From the NCBI GenBank assembly GCA_035328405.1, contig DAOLIT010000003.1, positions 1-64,000 of the forward strand: a DNA stretch of 64,000 nucleotides. The letters run 5' to 3'. Source of the stretch: JAEUKA01 sp035328405. GTDB taxonomy: Bacteria > Myxococcota_A > Polyangia > Palsa-1104 > JAEUJZ01. Positions within the stretch are counted from its first letter, which is position 1. Every line of letters starts with the position of its first letter. Below, one piece after another: positions 43,969-52,877 of the stretch. The position numbers and the translations under genes were made by a program. The notes below the pieces were generated by a model. The model made no database searches, was not told the origin of the DNA, and saw only the letters and a program-made list of their open reading frames with translations.

Positions 43969-46900
43969 TTACGGCCACTTCCCGAGCAATGGACTGCACA
44001 CTGTACGCACTTTCTCGAATTCGGTGTCATACCGCAGCAAGTTGCAAGCAATAAGAAAGTAGTCCGAAACCGATGCCGGATGAACCTTGGCGCTGCGATC
44101 CGAACTGGCCGTCACCACCCATTTTCCATTCGGAGAAAAACTCGCAGCGTTGATTCCGTTCGTATGTCCCTCAAGCGTCAACAGAATGTTTCCGTTCGAT
44201 GCGTTCCAAATCTTTGCGGTGTTGTCGTAACTTGCTGTGACCAGATACTTTCCGTCTTTGGAATACGCCACGGAGCGAACCCCGTTTCCATGCCCCACCA
44301 GAGAAGCGACACTCGCCCCCGTGCGGGAGTCCCAAATGTGGGCTGTGTTGTCATCGCTGCTGGTCGCGACGTGTTTCCCATCGGGCGAAAACGTGGCATT
44401 CAAAAGCCGTTTGGTACTTCCTTGAATGGACAAAAGACAGGCTCCTGTCTGTGCGTCCCACACCTTTGCCAAGTGGTCCAAACTGGCTGTGACAACTCGC
44501 TTTCCATCGAGTGAAAACGCAGCCGATTGGACTCCCATGGTATGCCCTGTGAGTATAGCCGTTTGTTCTCCTGTTTCCGCATTCCAGATCCGGGCTGAAT
44601 AGTCATCCGCCGCAGTGACTACACGCTTCCCATCTTGAGAAAACTCTGCGAACAGTACACCACCTGTGTGACCAATCAATGTCCTAATGAGCTCCCCCGT
44701 GCTGGCCTCCCAAATCCTGACAGTCTTGTCGAAGCTTGCTGTAACAATTTTTTTACCATCCCCAGAATAGGAAGCCCAACGCACAGCGTCCTTGTGCCCA
44801 CGCAACGTGAGGCGCACCAACGCCGTCTTTGCATTCCACACACGCGCAGAGTGATCAGAACTCGCGGTCAAAATTTCCATTCCATCAGGAGAAAACATCG
44901 CGGAACGAACCGGATTCGTGTGCGCATCGAGTGAAACGAGCGCACGCCCTCGGTGTATATCCCAAATCCGAACCGTATTGTCGTAGCTTGCGGTGACGAT
45001 CAACATGCCATCCGGAGAATAGGAAGCAGAACGAACCCCGCTCTTGTGACCCTCCAAAGAAGTGAGGAGTTTTCCTGTCTCTGCATCCCAAATCCGCGCT
45101 GTCTGATCCAAACTGGCCGTTAAAATGTTCTTTCCATCGGGAGAATACACAGCGGTCCGCAACTCGCTGGAATGGCCTTCCAATGTAAAAACACTTTTAC
45201 CGGTCTCAGCACTGCAAAGCCGGGCCGTGTTGTCGTAACTCGCTGTCACGATGTACTTTCCATCGGGCGAGAACGCTGCCGACCGGATTGCATTGGCGTG
45301 ACCCTCCAAGACCAAGAGAATGTTTCCGGTCTCTACATCCCAAATTCGCGCTGTCTGATCCATTCCAGCCGTCAGGATTTTCTTGCCATCGGACGAATAC
45401 ACTGCGGACAGGACTCCCAATGTGTGGGAAACGAGCTTCCGCAACTCATTCCCGGTCTCTGCATCCCAAATTCGCGCAGTCCTGTCAGCACTCGCGGTCA
45501 GAACATATTTTCCGTCTGGAGAATACGTCGCACTGCGCACCTCGTCGGTGTGACCGAGCAACGTTCGGATTTCTACTCCGGTGGCTGCATTCCAAATCCG
45601 CACAGTGTGATCTTGCGCCGCAGTGACAATGTGTTTTCCTGACGGAGAATACGCTGCCCAGCGAATACCAGCACTGTGTCCTCGAAGAATCCGAACCGTC
45701 TGTCCTGTACGAACATCCCAAATTCGCGCGGTCCGATCGATGCTGGCACTGACAACATATTCTCCTGAAGGCGAAAATTGTGCTGACCGTATTTCGTCGT
45801 TATGACCAGACAAAACCCGTGAATACACTCCTGCTCTCGTCGCTGTGAGCAATCCCTCAATCGCCGTTGGAGAAAGAGAACGTGCCCCCCATTTCTCATG
45901 CAAACTGCTCCCTACTACGGTCAACCCCGATACCAGAGCCTCGATTTGTCGGCCTGGTTGCTTGGCGATAACTGCTGCACGCAGACCCCTTTCAGCCAAT
46001 GCACTGTCTTCTGCCAACTGACGTTGTTGTTCCGCGCGAAGATACTGAGAAGCAACCCCCATCAACGCCAGGAACAGAAAACCCAAAGCAGCGGACAACA
46101 CGATGATGATTTGGCGTCGGGCACGCGCTTGGGCCTCTGCACGCTCAGCCCTGTTCTTTTCTTCGGCAGCTTGGCGGCGTTCTGCTTCCTCCTGTTGCGC
46201 CATCTCCAAGCCTGCAAGCAAGAATTCTCGCTCCTCATCTGTAATGTCACGTCTCCCCCGTGACCAATCCAATGACTGTTTTAGCGCCGCTCCGCGCAAT
46301 AAAAAATCACTCTGTTTAGATGATGCAAGCCAGCGAAGGAGCGGTTCGTCGAGCATCCTTCTGGACTCCTTTGAACGAACCCAGTTCAGATCATACACCG
46401 TCGCAAAAATGCGATTCCGCACAGCGAGTTGAGATTTTCCATCGATATTCCTTCGTGCGACCAATCCAGCCAAATGCAATTCCATTTGGATCGGATCATC
46501 TCGCTCCGCCAAAATCGGAATCCCTTGTAGCAAGTTGCGATACACACTCAACAATGGACCCAACTGGGGGTGGTTGCGGAGCCGACTTTCTGCATACGTC
46601 AGATTCGGTTCTCGATTCCTCCCGTCACGCAGGAACACCGACTCCACAATTCGCTCAACGCGCTCCTCCTCCCGATCTCGACTTTGATCGTGTGTCAACG
46701 CTTCACAGATCCGCTGCGTCATGTATGGATGCCCATCCGTCCAATACAACACGGCAGCCAACAAGCGATCAGGATCTCCTCCTGCATCCAGAAGGCCTGG
46801 AAGGAAGCAAGCCGCCTCCTTTGGAAGGAAGTCCTCTAAAATGATTCCCTTTCCGATATTAAATGGTGTCCGCGTAGGATTCCGAATCAAGTCTCCAGGT

Positions 46901-47454
46901 GCCGCTACACCGACGAGACAGAACGTCAAGCGTTCTAGCTGCGGATCTTCCGCTCGGTCGTTATATACGGCGCGTATTGCAGCAAAGAAGTCATCACTCG
47001 AAAACGGAAGAGAAAGGACTGTATCAATCTCATCGATGAACAGGACGACCTTCCCAAGAATTTGGGACAACACCTCGCTTCGCAAAAACTGCGTGAACCG
47101 ATGTGTAGGAGTGGTTGCTTCCAGCTTCTTCCAAAACTCCCACGGATCGCGAGCAAGGTTGAGTTGCATAGCCACTTCTTGGGTCAAGGCATAGAACCAG
47201 GAGTCGGGATTCAATTCCTGGCTCCCAATTTTCGTCAGGTCAATGCCCGCACAACGGATTCCCTTCGATTGAAGGAGTTTCGCTGTCCGCACCCTGAGAC
47301 TGGATTTTCCGATCTGCCTTGGTGCAAGCACATAGCAGAATTCTCCTTGTGAAAGAGCCTCCGGAAGTTCCATATCTGCTGGCCGTTCGACGTAGAACGA
47401 GCCCTCTTTCAACGTCCCCCCTGGTTGAAAACGGAGCGCCATAGGTTCCCCCAT
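43969..47454 (-). CDS. AAA-like ATPase with transmembrane helix and 14 WD40 repeats
   Basis: 1161 residues. N-terminal AAA-like (AAA_35, STAND-related) domain ~10-400 with Walker A APRQIGKSS near 44-52 and Walker B VVLFIDEIDTVL near 135-146. A charged coiled coil (EMAQQEEAERRQAAEEKNRAERAEAQARARR) leads to a membrane helix ~447-470, then 14 WD40 repeats of 42 residues from ~541 (GHNDEIRSAQFSPSG type), enough for two seven-blade propellers. All repeats are very similar, so copy number may vary by recombination. It directly follows the kinase fusion gene: the TGA is immediately followed by its ATG. A signalling or conflict-type scaffold is inferred. Confidence 0.93.
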   Translation of the reverse strand: MGEPMALRFQPGGTLKEGSFYVERPADMELPEALSQGEFCYVLAPRQIGKSSLRVRTAKLLQSKGIRCAGIDLTKIGSQELNPDSWFYALTQEVAMQLNLARDPWEFWKKLEATTPTHRFTQFLRSEVLSQILGKVVLFIDEIDTVLSLPFSSDDFFAAIRAVYNDRAEDPQLERLTFCLVGVAAPGDLIRNPTRTPFNIGKGIILEDFLPKEAACFLPGLLDAGGDPDRLLAAVLYWTDGHPYMTQRICEALTHDQSRDREEERVERIVESVFLRDGRNREPNLTYAESRLRNHPQLGPLLSVYRNLLQGIPILAERDDPIQMELHLAGLVARRNIDGKSQLAVRNRIFATVYDLNWVRSKESRRMLDEPLLRWLASSKQSDFLLRGAALKQSLDWSRGRRDITDEEREFLLAGLEMAQQEEAERRQAAEEKNRAERAEAQARARRQIIIVLSAALGFLFLALMGVASQYLRAEQQRQLAEDSALAERGLRAAVIAKQPGRQIEALVSGLTVVGSSLHEKWGARSLSPTAIEGLLTATRAGVYSRVLSGHNDEIRSAQFSPSGEYVVSASIDRTARIWDVRTGQTVRILRGHSAGIRWAAYSPSGKHIVTAAQDHTVRIWNAATGVEIRTLLGHTDEVRSATYSPDGKYVLTASADRTARIWDAETGNELRKLVSHTLGVLSAVYSSDGKKILTAGMDQTARIWDVETGNILLVLEGHANAIRSAAFSPDGKYIVTASYDNTARLCSAETGKSVFTLEGHSSELRTAVYSPDGKNILTASLDQTARIWDAETGKLLTSLEGHKSGVRSASYSPDGMLIVTASYDNTVRIWDIHRGRALVSLDAHTNPVRSAMFSPDGMEILTASSDHSARVWNAKTALVRLTLRGHKDAVRWASYSGDGKKIVTASFDKTVRIWEASTGELIRTLIGHTGGVLFAEFSQDGKRVVTAADDYSARIWNAETGEQTAILTGHTMGVQSAAFSLDGKRVVTASLDHLAKVWDAQTGACLLSIQGSTKRLLNATFSPDGKHVATSSDDNTAHIWDSRTGASVASLVGHGNGVRSVAYSKDGKYLVTASYDNTAKIWNASNGNILLTLEGHTNGINAASFSPNGKWVVTASSDRSAKVHPASVSDYFLIACNLLRYDTEFEKVRTVCSPLLGKWP

Positions 47455-50196
47455 TCACCGTGCAAACAACAGATACAAACCCAAAATCAGCCCCAACCCT
47501 CCCGAAATCAGAGCGACGACGAAAACAAAGGGGGATGACGCAAACAAAGTCTTGCGACGTGGAGCCAATTCATAGCTTGCACTGGGCGATGAAGCATACT
47601 CCTGTTCCAACTGTCGCAAGGTATCCGAGACCGCATTCATCGAGGGACGTGAACTTGCAGTCTTTATCAGCATATCATGCACAAGTCGGGTCAACGTTTT
47701 CGGAAGAGATGGCTCTGCCTCCTCAAGCGGACGCGGCTTATCCCGAATGTGCATCGCCATTAAATCCCCAGGCTCAATCGCCATAAATGGGGGCTTCCCA
47801 TGAACGAACTCATAGAGCATCACTCCCAGCGAATACACATCTGTCTTTGCATCCACATTCTCTGCCCCCCGACACTGCTCAGGAGACATATATATGGGAG
47901 TACCCATGAGCGTCCCCTTTTCTGTCGTGATCGAATCGTCAAACGCTCCTTTGCTCACTTTCGCCAGCCCAAAATCCAACAACTTCACCCGCCTCCCACC
48001 AACCACAGCCGAATCCCGAACTAACATCACATTGTCTGGCTTGAGGTCTCTGTGGACGATTCCCTTTTCGTGGGTGGCGGATAGGGCGGAGGCGATTTGG
48101 TGCGCTAGGCGGAGGGCTTCTGGAAGGGGGAGTTTACCGACTTTTTCAAGGCGGTCGGCCATGGATTCCCCTTCCAGAAACTCCATGATGAAGTAGGTGG
48201 AACCATCCTTCAACTGTCCCATTTCATAGATGTTGATGATGCTGGGGTGCTGGATGATATTCACGCACCGTGCTTCATTGAGAAAGCGCTGCGAGAGTTC
48301 TGGATCACGAGAGAAGTGGGCATGCAAAAGTTTCAGCGCCGCACGCTTTTTGAGGGGCTCGCTGAAAACTTCGTAGACGATTCCCATTCCACCCCGACCG
48401 ATTTCACGCCGCACATGGTAATTTCCGATAACTTTTCCTACTTCGACTTTCTCGACGGACAATTGACTTGGTTTCAAGTCCAAATCGGTATCCACAAGCG
48501 CAGTTGGATCGACGTTTCCGGTGGTCTTTCCTTGTCCGATTCGGCGTCCACTCGGTGTCTTGGCAGCGAGCTTTTGGTACAGTTCATACCTGGGAAAATG
48601 GTGGTTCTCTGCATCACGGACAAGGATTCCGGCACGCATAAGGGGGAGTTCTGCATCACGCAAGTCCGTCGCAGGATCAACCAGCACTCGCTGCAAGGCT
48701 TCAAATCGTTCAGGAAAAGCACGCAGTCGCTCCGTAACCCGATTGAGGAACCTGTCAAACACACCAAAAGCGGGATGTCCTGGATCGAAAAGCTCTCGCG
48801 GGGAAACATTCTGTTTGACTGCGTTGAACAGAGCGAGACGGACGAGATAAGGATGCCCCCCAACCCAGTTCCGTAAGACTCCTCGCTCCTCCTTGCCCCA
48901 TGACAAGTGGTACAGGTCGCACAATTTTTGAACCTGCGTATCGTTCATGTCCCTGAGTTCGACTGCATCGGTCAAATTGAAGGGAGATTGATGTCTGTTG
49001 CTGACAAGAAGTGCTGGCGTCGTCGAAATGGATAGAAGAAGTCTGAGGCAGGACCAGGACTCCTCGGCCTCTGCCCAACCACGAAGGATACCGAAAAACG
49101 TATTCTGAAATGGACTCCCAAGCACAGCATCGGCCCGGTCTATGGCCAAAAAAAGTCTTCCACTTTGCTCTGTCACTTTGGGCAAAATCCGGCGGCGCAT
49201 AAAGCGATCCAAATTGGCTGTGGGACTCGACGTGGTCCATTCCTGTTGCACCGTCTCCGTTGTCTCTCCCAAAGCCAAGCCAATGTGCAAAGCCAATTCG
49301 CGGAGGAAGGGTTCCAAACCCTGCTGTTGCTGCCAACCACTTTTGTCGAACAGATCCAAGTTGATCGCCACAACCTGGCTCTTTGCATCGTGCTTCTGCG
49401 TGTTTGACAAAAGATGCCGAAGGAGCCACGTTTTCCCAAACAATTCGGGGGCCCACAAAACAACCGGCTGCCCCGGAAAATCGAGATATCCAAGTGCCTT
49501 CTGTTCTTCGTCTTCTCTGCTCACATACCACGCCGGATCATAGGCAGCGTGAGGAGGTTGAAGCGTGCGTTTCTTGCTCTCTGCTTCGTGAGGGATCAGG
49601 GCTTCTACAAAGCGTATCGGACAAACATACAGCGTGTGTTTTCCCGAGTCTGCATCCACACGACTCTTGAGGTGTCCAATAACCAACCCATTTTGCAAAA
49701 CGGGACAGCCAGGCAGAGCTCCGTTTGTGTTTTCCAGGGACAGTTTTAGGACGATCGCAGGTCCGCGTTGGGGGTCCTCTCCCCAAGGCGTCGATATTTC
49801 CGATTCAAATAGAACAGATGGCTCAGTTTGTCCGCCCCCATAACCATAGGCATGACACATGGACCCTGCTTCGCATGCACGCGTCATGGGGGAAAGGGGT
49901 TCCCCTGGAATGTTTGGGGAAATTGCAAGGATTGCACAATCTGCCTCGGCGTCACTTCTCAAGAAAGTGCCTTCGTACACTCCACTTGGGAATCGAAGCT
50001 GCACGATCGCCCCCTCACGAAGGCCCCGAACCACCAGTTCGCTCGTAGCGGCAAACTGCTTGGCAAAGCGATAGGCTGTACCTTGAACTCTGCCGAGTGG
50101 ACCCACCGATGTTTCCACAAATGCGCAGCACTCTGGTTCCGGCTTGTGTACCGGTACGGGGATACGTTCACTGCTTGAGTCCATGGAGGCGGTCAT
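47455..50196 (-). CDS. Pseudo-trypsin/AAA-like/Ser-Thr kinase/TM fusion protein
   Basis: 913 residues. Residues ~21-200 follow the trypsin-like fold (strand GTAYRFAKQFAATSELVV, acidic DAEADCAIL, GALPGCPVLQNGLVIGH), but the catalytic His position reads Ser/Glu and the GDSGGP-type Ser position reads Pro, so it is probably inactive. Residues ~225-545 are an AAA-like NTPase with a degenerate Walker A (ELFGKTW; first Gly is Ala) and Walker B RLFLAIDRADAVL. A complete Ser/Thr kinase covers ~590-865 (GRGGMGIVYE, ALKLLHAH, HRDLKPDN, DFGLAK, SPEQ). A TM helix ~888-911 ends the chain. It is immediately followed by the AAA-WD40 gene, so the two form a unit. Confidence 0.92.
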   Translation of the reverse strand: MTASMDSSSERIPVPVHKPEPECCAFVETSVGPLGRVQGTAYRFAKQFAATSELVVRGLREGAIVQLRFPSGVYEGTFLRSDAEADCAILAISPNIPGEPLSPMTRACEAGSMCHAYGYGGGQTEPSVLFESEISTPWGEDPQRGPAIVLKLSLENTNGALPGCPVLQNGLVIGHLKSRVDADSGKHTLYVCPIRFVEALIPHEAESKKRTLQPPHAAYDPAWYVSREDEEQKALGYLDFPGQPVVLWAPELFGKTWLLRHLLSNTQKHDAKSQVVAINLDLFDKSGWQQQQGLEPFLRELALHIGLALGETTETVQQEWTTSSPTANLDRFMRRRILPKVTEQSGRLFLAIDRADAVLGSPFQNTFFGILRGWAEAEESWSCLRLLLSISTTPALLVSNRHQSPFNLTDAVELRDMNDTQVQKLCDLYHLSWGKEERGVLRNWVGGHPYLVRLALFNAVKQNVSPRELFDPGHPAFGVFDRFLNRVTERLRAFPERFEALQRVLVDPATDLRDAELPLMRAGILVRDAENHHFPRYELYQKLAAKTPSGRRIGQGKTTGNVDPTALVDTDLDLKPSQLSVEKVEVGKVIGNYHVRREIGRGGMGIVYEVFSEPLKKRAALKLLHAHFSRDPELSQRFLNEARCVNIIQHPSIINIYEMGQLKDGSTYFIMEFLEGESMADRLEKVGKLPLPEALRLAHQIASALSATHEKGIVHRDLKPDNVMLVRDSAVVGGRRVKLLDFGLAKVSKGAFDDSITTEKGTLMGTPIYMSPEQCRGAENVDAKTDVYSLGVMLYEFVHGKPPFMAIEPGDLMAMHIRDKPRPLEEAEPSLPKTLTRLVHDMLIKTASSRPSMNAVSDTLRQLEQEYASSPSASYELAPRRKTLFASSPFVFVVALISGGLGLILGLYLLFAR

Positions 50197-50330
50197 TTTC
50201 CCACAATTCTCACCTTCAGGAAAAGACCTATTTCTTCAGACGAGAAAACATCCCTGTTTCGCCGCCTTGAACTGATATCGCGACCGCAAAAGAACCTGCG
50301 GCGCGACCCATGTCCAGGTTCTGGAAGAAA

Positions 50331-52877
50331 TTAGAAGTGGATGCCGACGTTGGCGAAAATGACTCTGTTGGGTTGGGCGTAGGGGACCAACACAGAGCCC
50401 GGACGATAGACTTGGGAACCGACCACATTCTGCATCCCAAACGCCAACATGATCTTTGACAACACAGCATTCACACGCGGGGAACGGGTCATGGAGGGCT
50501 TCCCTTCAAAACGAACATGCAAATCCCACGTCACTGCTTCCGTCGGATAGTCACTCCCAGCTCGCGAAGTGTACAACTGCCCGTCTGTTCCTTGAATGTC
50601 TTGGAACTGTTGTTCTCTGTAGAAATAGGGGGACACCTGACTTACGTAAAAGAGACCGGTTTGCAAGGACAAAAAGGGCCACGGGGAAACATCCGCATTG
50701 AGTGTCGCCATGTACGTTGGGAATTTGGTCGGCCCAGTGAATTGTTTGTCGAAAACGAGACCTGGCGAGGAGTTTTCCATCGGGATTGCATGTCCAAAAC
50801 TGGCAGAAAAACGCAGCCGTTCTTTCCAAAGAGCGACACGCGCAGTGGCTTCTACTCCCAACACATCCAAGTTTCCTTGGTTCGCAAAACGGTACTTCCC
50901 TGTCCTTGCGTTGCGCGCCAAATCGAAAGCAATGAAGTCCTTGACTTGGTTGTAATAAAAGTCTGCTTCGATTCGGACAGACGATTTCGCGAACCCCAGG
51001 AGTGCTTCAAACGTGTTGGTGGACTGAGGACGAATATCGGGATTCCCTACGTAGTCTGAAAGAGAATTTCCGATCTGGTAGAGCAGCGCAGGATACACAA
51101 ACGCCGACGAAAACTGCGCCTTTGCGTAGAACCCCCAAGCAATGGGGGCCACCAGGGCAACGCGAGGACTCACACGCGGTCCGAAAATGGGGTGAAAATC
51201 GATCCGACCTGCGGCTATCAAACCGATCTTGTGTGGAAGGTACGCTGAAAGCTGAAGGAAAGCCCCCAGACGATACTCATCGGCATCTCCATACAAGTTG
51301 GGAAACTTGGTGCGCGTCAGATTTCCGAGTGAATCCACATTGAGGGACGAACGAAGCATCATCTGCTCTGTACAGTACAAGTCCGGCGCATTCAGATCGA
51401 CATAGGGGCTTGGGGCATAGACATTTTGGCTGTCTACGTAACAGCGCGACATTGAGTAGCTGTGGGCGTTGTTGTATTGGAGATCGAAGCCAGAGTAGAT
51501 CGTGGTCTCTTGAAAAATGCGATGGAACGGAAGTCTGACCGCATACTCAACCGACGGACGGATTCGCAGGTCCTTTCCAGACCACCGGAGGATCACGGGA
51601 CTGTTCTGTGCTGAAGCCTCGTCATAGAATTCGCGGCTGATTCCCTGTGACATAAAGGAGCGCAGAAAGTAGAACCCCGTAAGGCGAAACGTCAGTTCTC
51701 CCCATTTGTCCGTGTTTCCGACGCGACCCTCGACATCAAAGAACAATCGATTCGTTTCGTAGCTTGGGGGTTGTTGCTCTGCGTCACGATCGACAAGAGC
51801 TTGTGTGTAGGCACGCTGAGGCACAAACGCTGTGCGGTGATACCCCATGCGAACAGAGAAGCGGTCGCCCCTTGTGTAGCGGAAAAACAGGTCCACACCG
51901 GGCCCATACCGATTGATGGTGAGGGGCATTGTCGCACGTGGCCGAGTCAGATTTTCTCCAGCTTGCAATCCGTCGGCAATGTTCTGCCCCATCGCCGGAA
52001 TCAGGATGTCCTGATCCCCTGAAACATCAAAGTGAGTCCCCCCGCTTCGCAAAAAGGTGCCGCTCAGGTAGAGATTCCCATGATCTCCCGCTTGGAATCT
52101 CTGATCTATGTGAATGCGCGTGGACATGTCCGAACCGATGCGGAAAAAGGCGCGCGTGCGGTGCCCCTGACTTCCGTCTTTGGTGATGATGTTGATGGCA
52201 CTCATGAGTGCGCTCGCGCCAAAGATAACGGATGCGGGCCCCCGAACCACCTCGACACGCTCTGCATCATCCAAATTGAACAAGTCAGGAGATGAACTGG
52301 AAAACAGAAAATCGTTGGCAGCAACACCGTCGATGAGAACAACAAAGTGACTGGCACTGGAGGCATGGATTCCGCGAATCGCGAAGTTCCGCTCGAATTG
52401 ACCCGCGACTTCGTAAAACCCAGGCACGTATTTCAACAGATCGCTCAAGGTATGAGCCCCAATCCGATCAAGATCCTCCCGTTGAAACACGGTCATGATG
52501 GATGGCGATTCGGTTGCAGAACGCGCGAACTTGGTGGCCGTAACCGTCACTTCCTCCACCTGCTTTTCGACCGCAAACAAATCAAGCTCACTCAAAGGAT
52601 CTTTGGAAGGCGTTGCGGAACCAGAACCCAGGGGTTCCTGTGCGGAAGAGCTCGCTTTGTTTTCCTCTTTCATGGGTGCTGGCGGCGGTTCATATTCCGG
52701 GTCCTGTTGGGAATCGGAAGTCATCTTCCCAACAGGCTCCTCTTTCGACGGTGGCATACCCTCTTTTTGGGGCGCTGCGGCTGGTTTTGTCTCCTGCGCA
52801 AAGGAGACGGATACAAGTTCTGTGGGAATCCACAGGAACGACGCGCAACCACAAAAAAGGAGGACCGGAAAACGCAT
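50331..52877 (-). CDS. TonB-dependent outer-membrane receptor
   Basis: 848 residues. Signal peptide (LLFCGCASFLWIPTELVSVSFAQ), a Pro/Glu-rich region without an obvious TonB box until EEVTVTATKFA near 110, a plug domain (TVFQREDLDRIGAHTLSDLLKYVPGFYEV; VVLIDGVAANDF; VEVVRGPASVIFGASALMSAINIITK) and a ~600-residue beta barrel ending in IFANVGIHF. The ligand cannot be told. Its start is immediately after the stop of the binding-protein gene (TAG ATG), a rare coupling of a TonB receptor with a branched-chain-type binding protein. The kinase fusion starts 134 bp downstream. Confidence 0.94.
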   Translation of the reverse strand: MRFPVLLFCGCASFLWIPTELVSVSFAQETKPAAAPQKEGMPPSKEEPVGKMTSDSQQDPEYEPPPAPMKEENKASSSAQEPLGSGSATPSKDPLSELDLFAVEKQVEEVTVTATKFARSATESPSIMTVFQREDLDRIGAHTLSDLLKYVPGFYEVAGQFERNFAIRGIHASSASHFVVLIDGVAANDFLFSSSSPDLFNLDDAERVEVVRGPASVIFGASALMSAINIITKDGSQGHRTRAFFRIGSDMSTRIHIDQRFQAGDHGNLYLSGTFLRSGGTHFDVSGDQDILIPAMGQNIADGLQAGENLTRPRATMPLTINRYGPGVDLFFRYTRGDRFSVRMGYHRTAFVPQRAYTQALVDRDAEQQPPSYETNRLFFDVEGRVGNTDKWGELTFRLTGFYFLRSFMSQGISREFYDEASAQNSPVILRWSGKDLRIRPSVEYAVRLPFHRIFQETTIYSGFDLQYNNAHSYSMSRCYVDSQNVYAPSPYVDLNAPDLYCTEQMMLRSSLNVDSLGNLTRTKFPNLYGDADEYRLGAFLQLSAYLPHKIGLIAAGRIDFHPIFGPRVSPRVALVAPIAWGFYAKAQFSSAFVYPALLYQIGNSLSDYVGNPDIRPQSTNTFEALLGFAKSSVRIEADFYYNQVKDFIAFDLARNARTGKYRFANQGNLDVLGVEATARVALWKERLRFSASFGHAIPMENSSPGLVFDKQFTGPTKFPTYMATLNADVSPWPFLSLQTGLFYVSQVSPYFYREQQFQDIQGTDGQLYTSRAGSDYPTEAVTWDLHVRFEGKPSMTRSPRVNAVLSKIMLAFGMQNVVGSQVYRPGSVLVPYAQPNRVIFANVGIHF

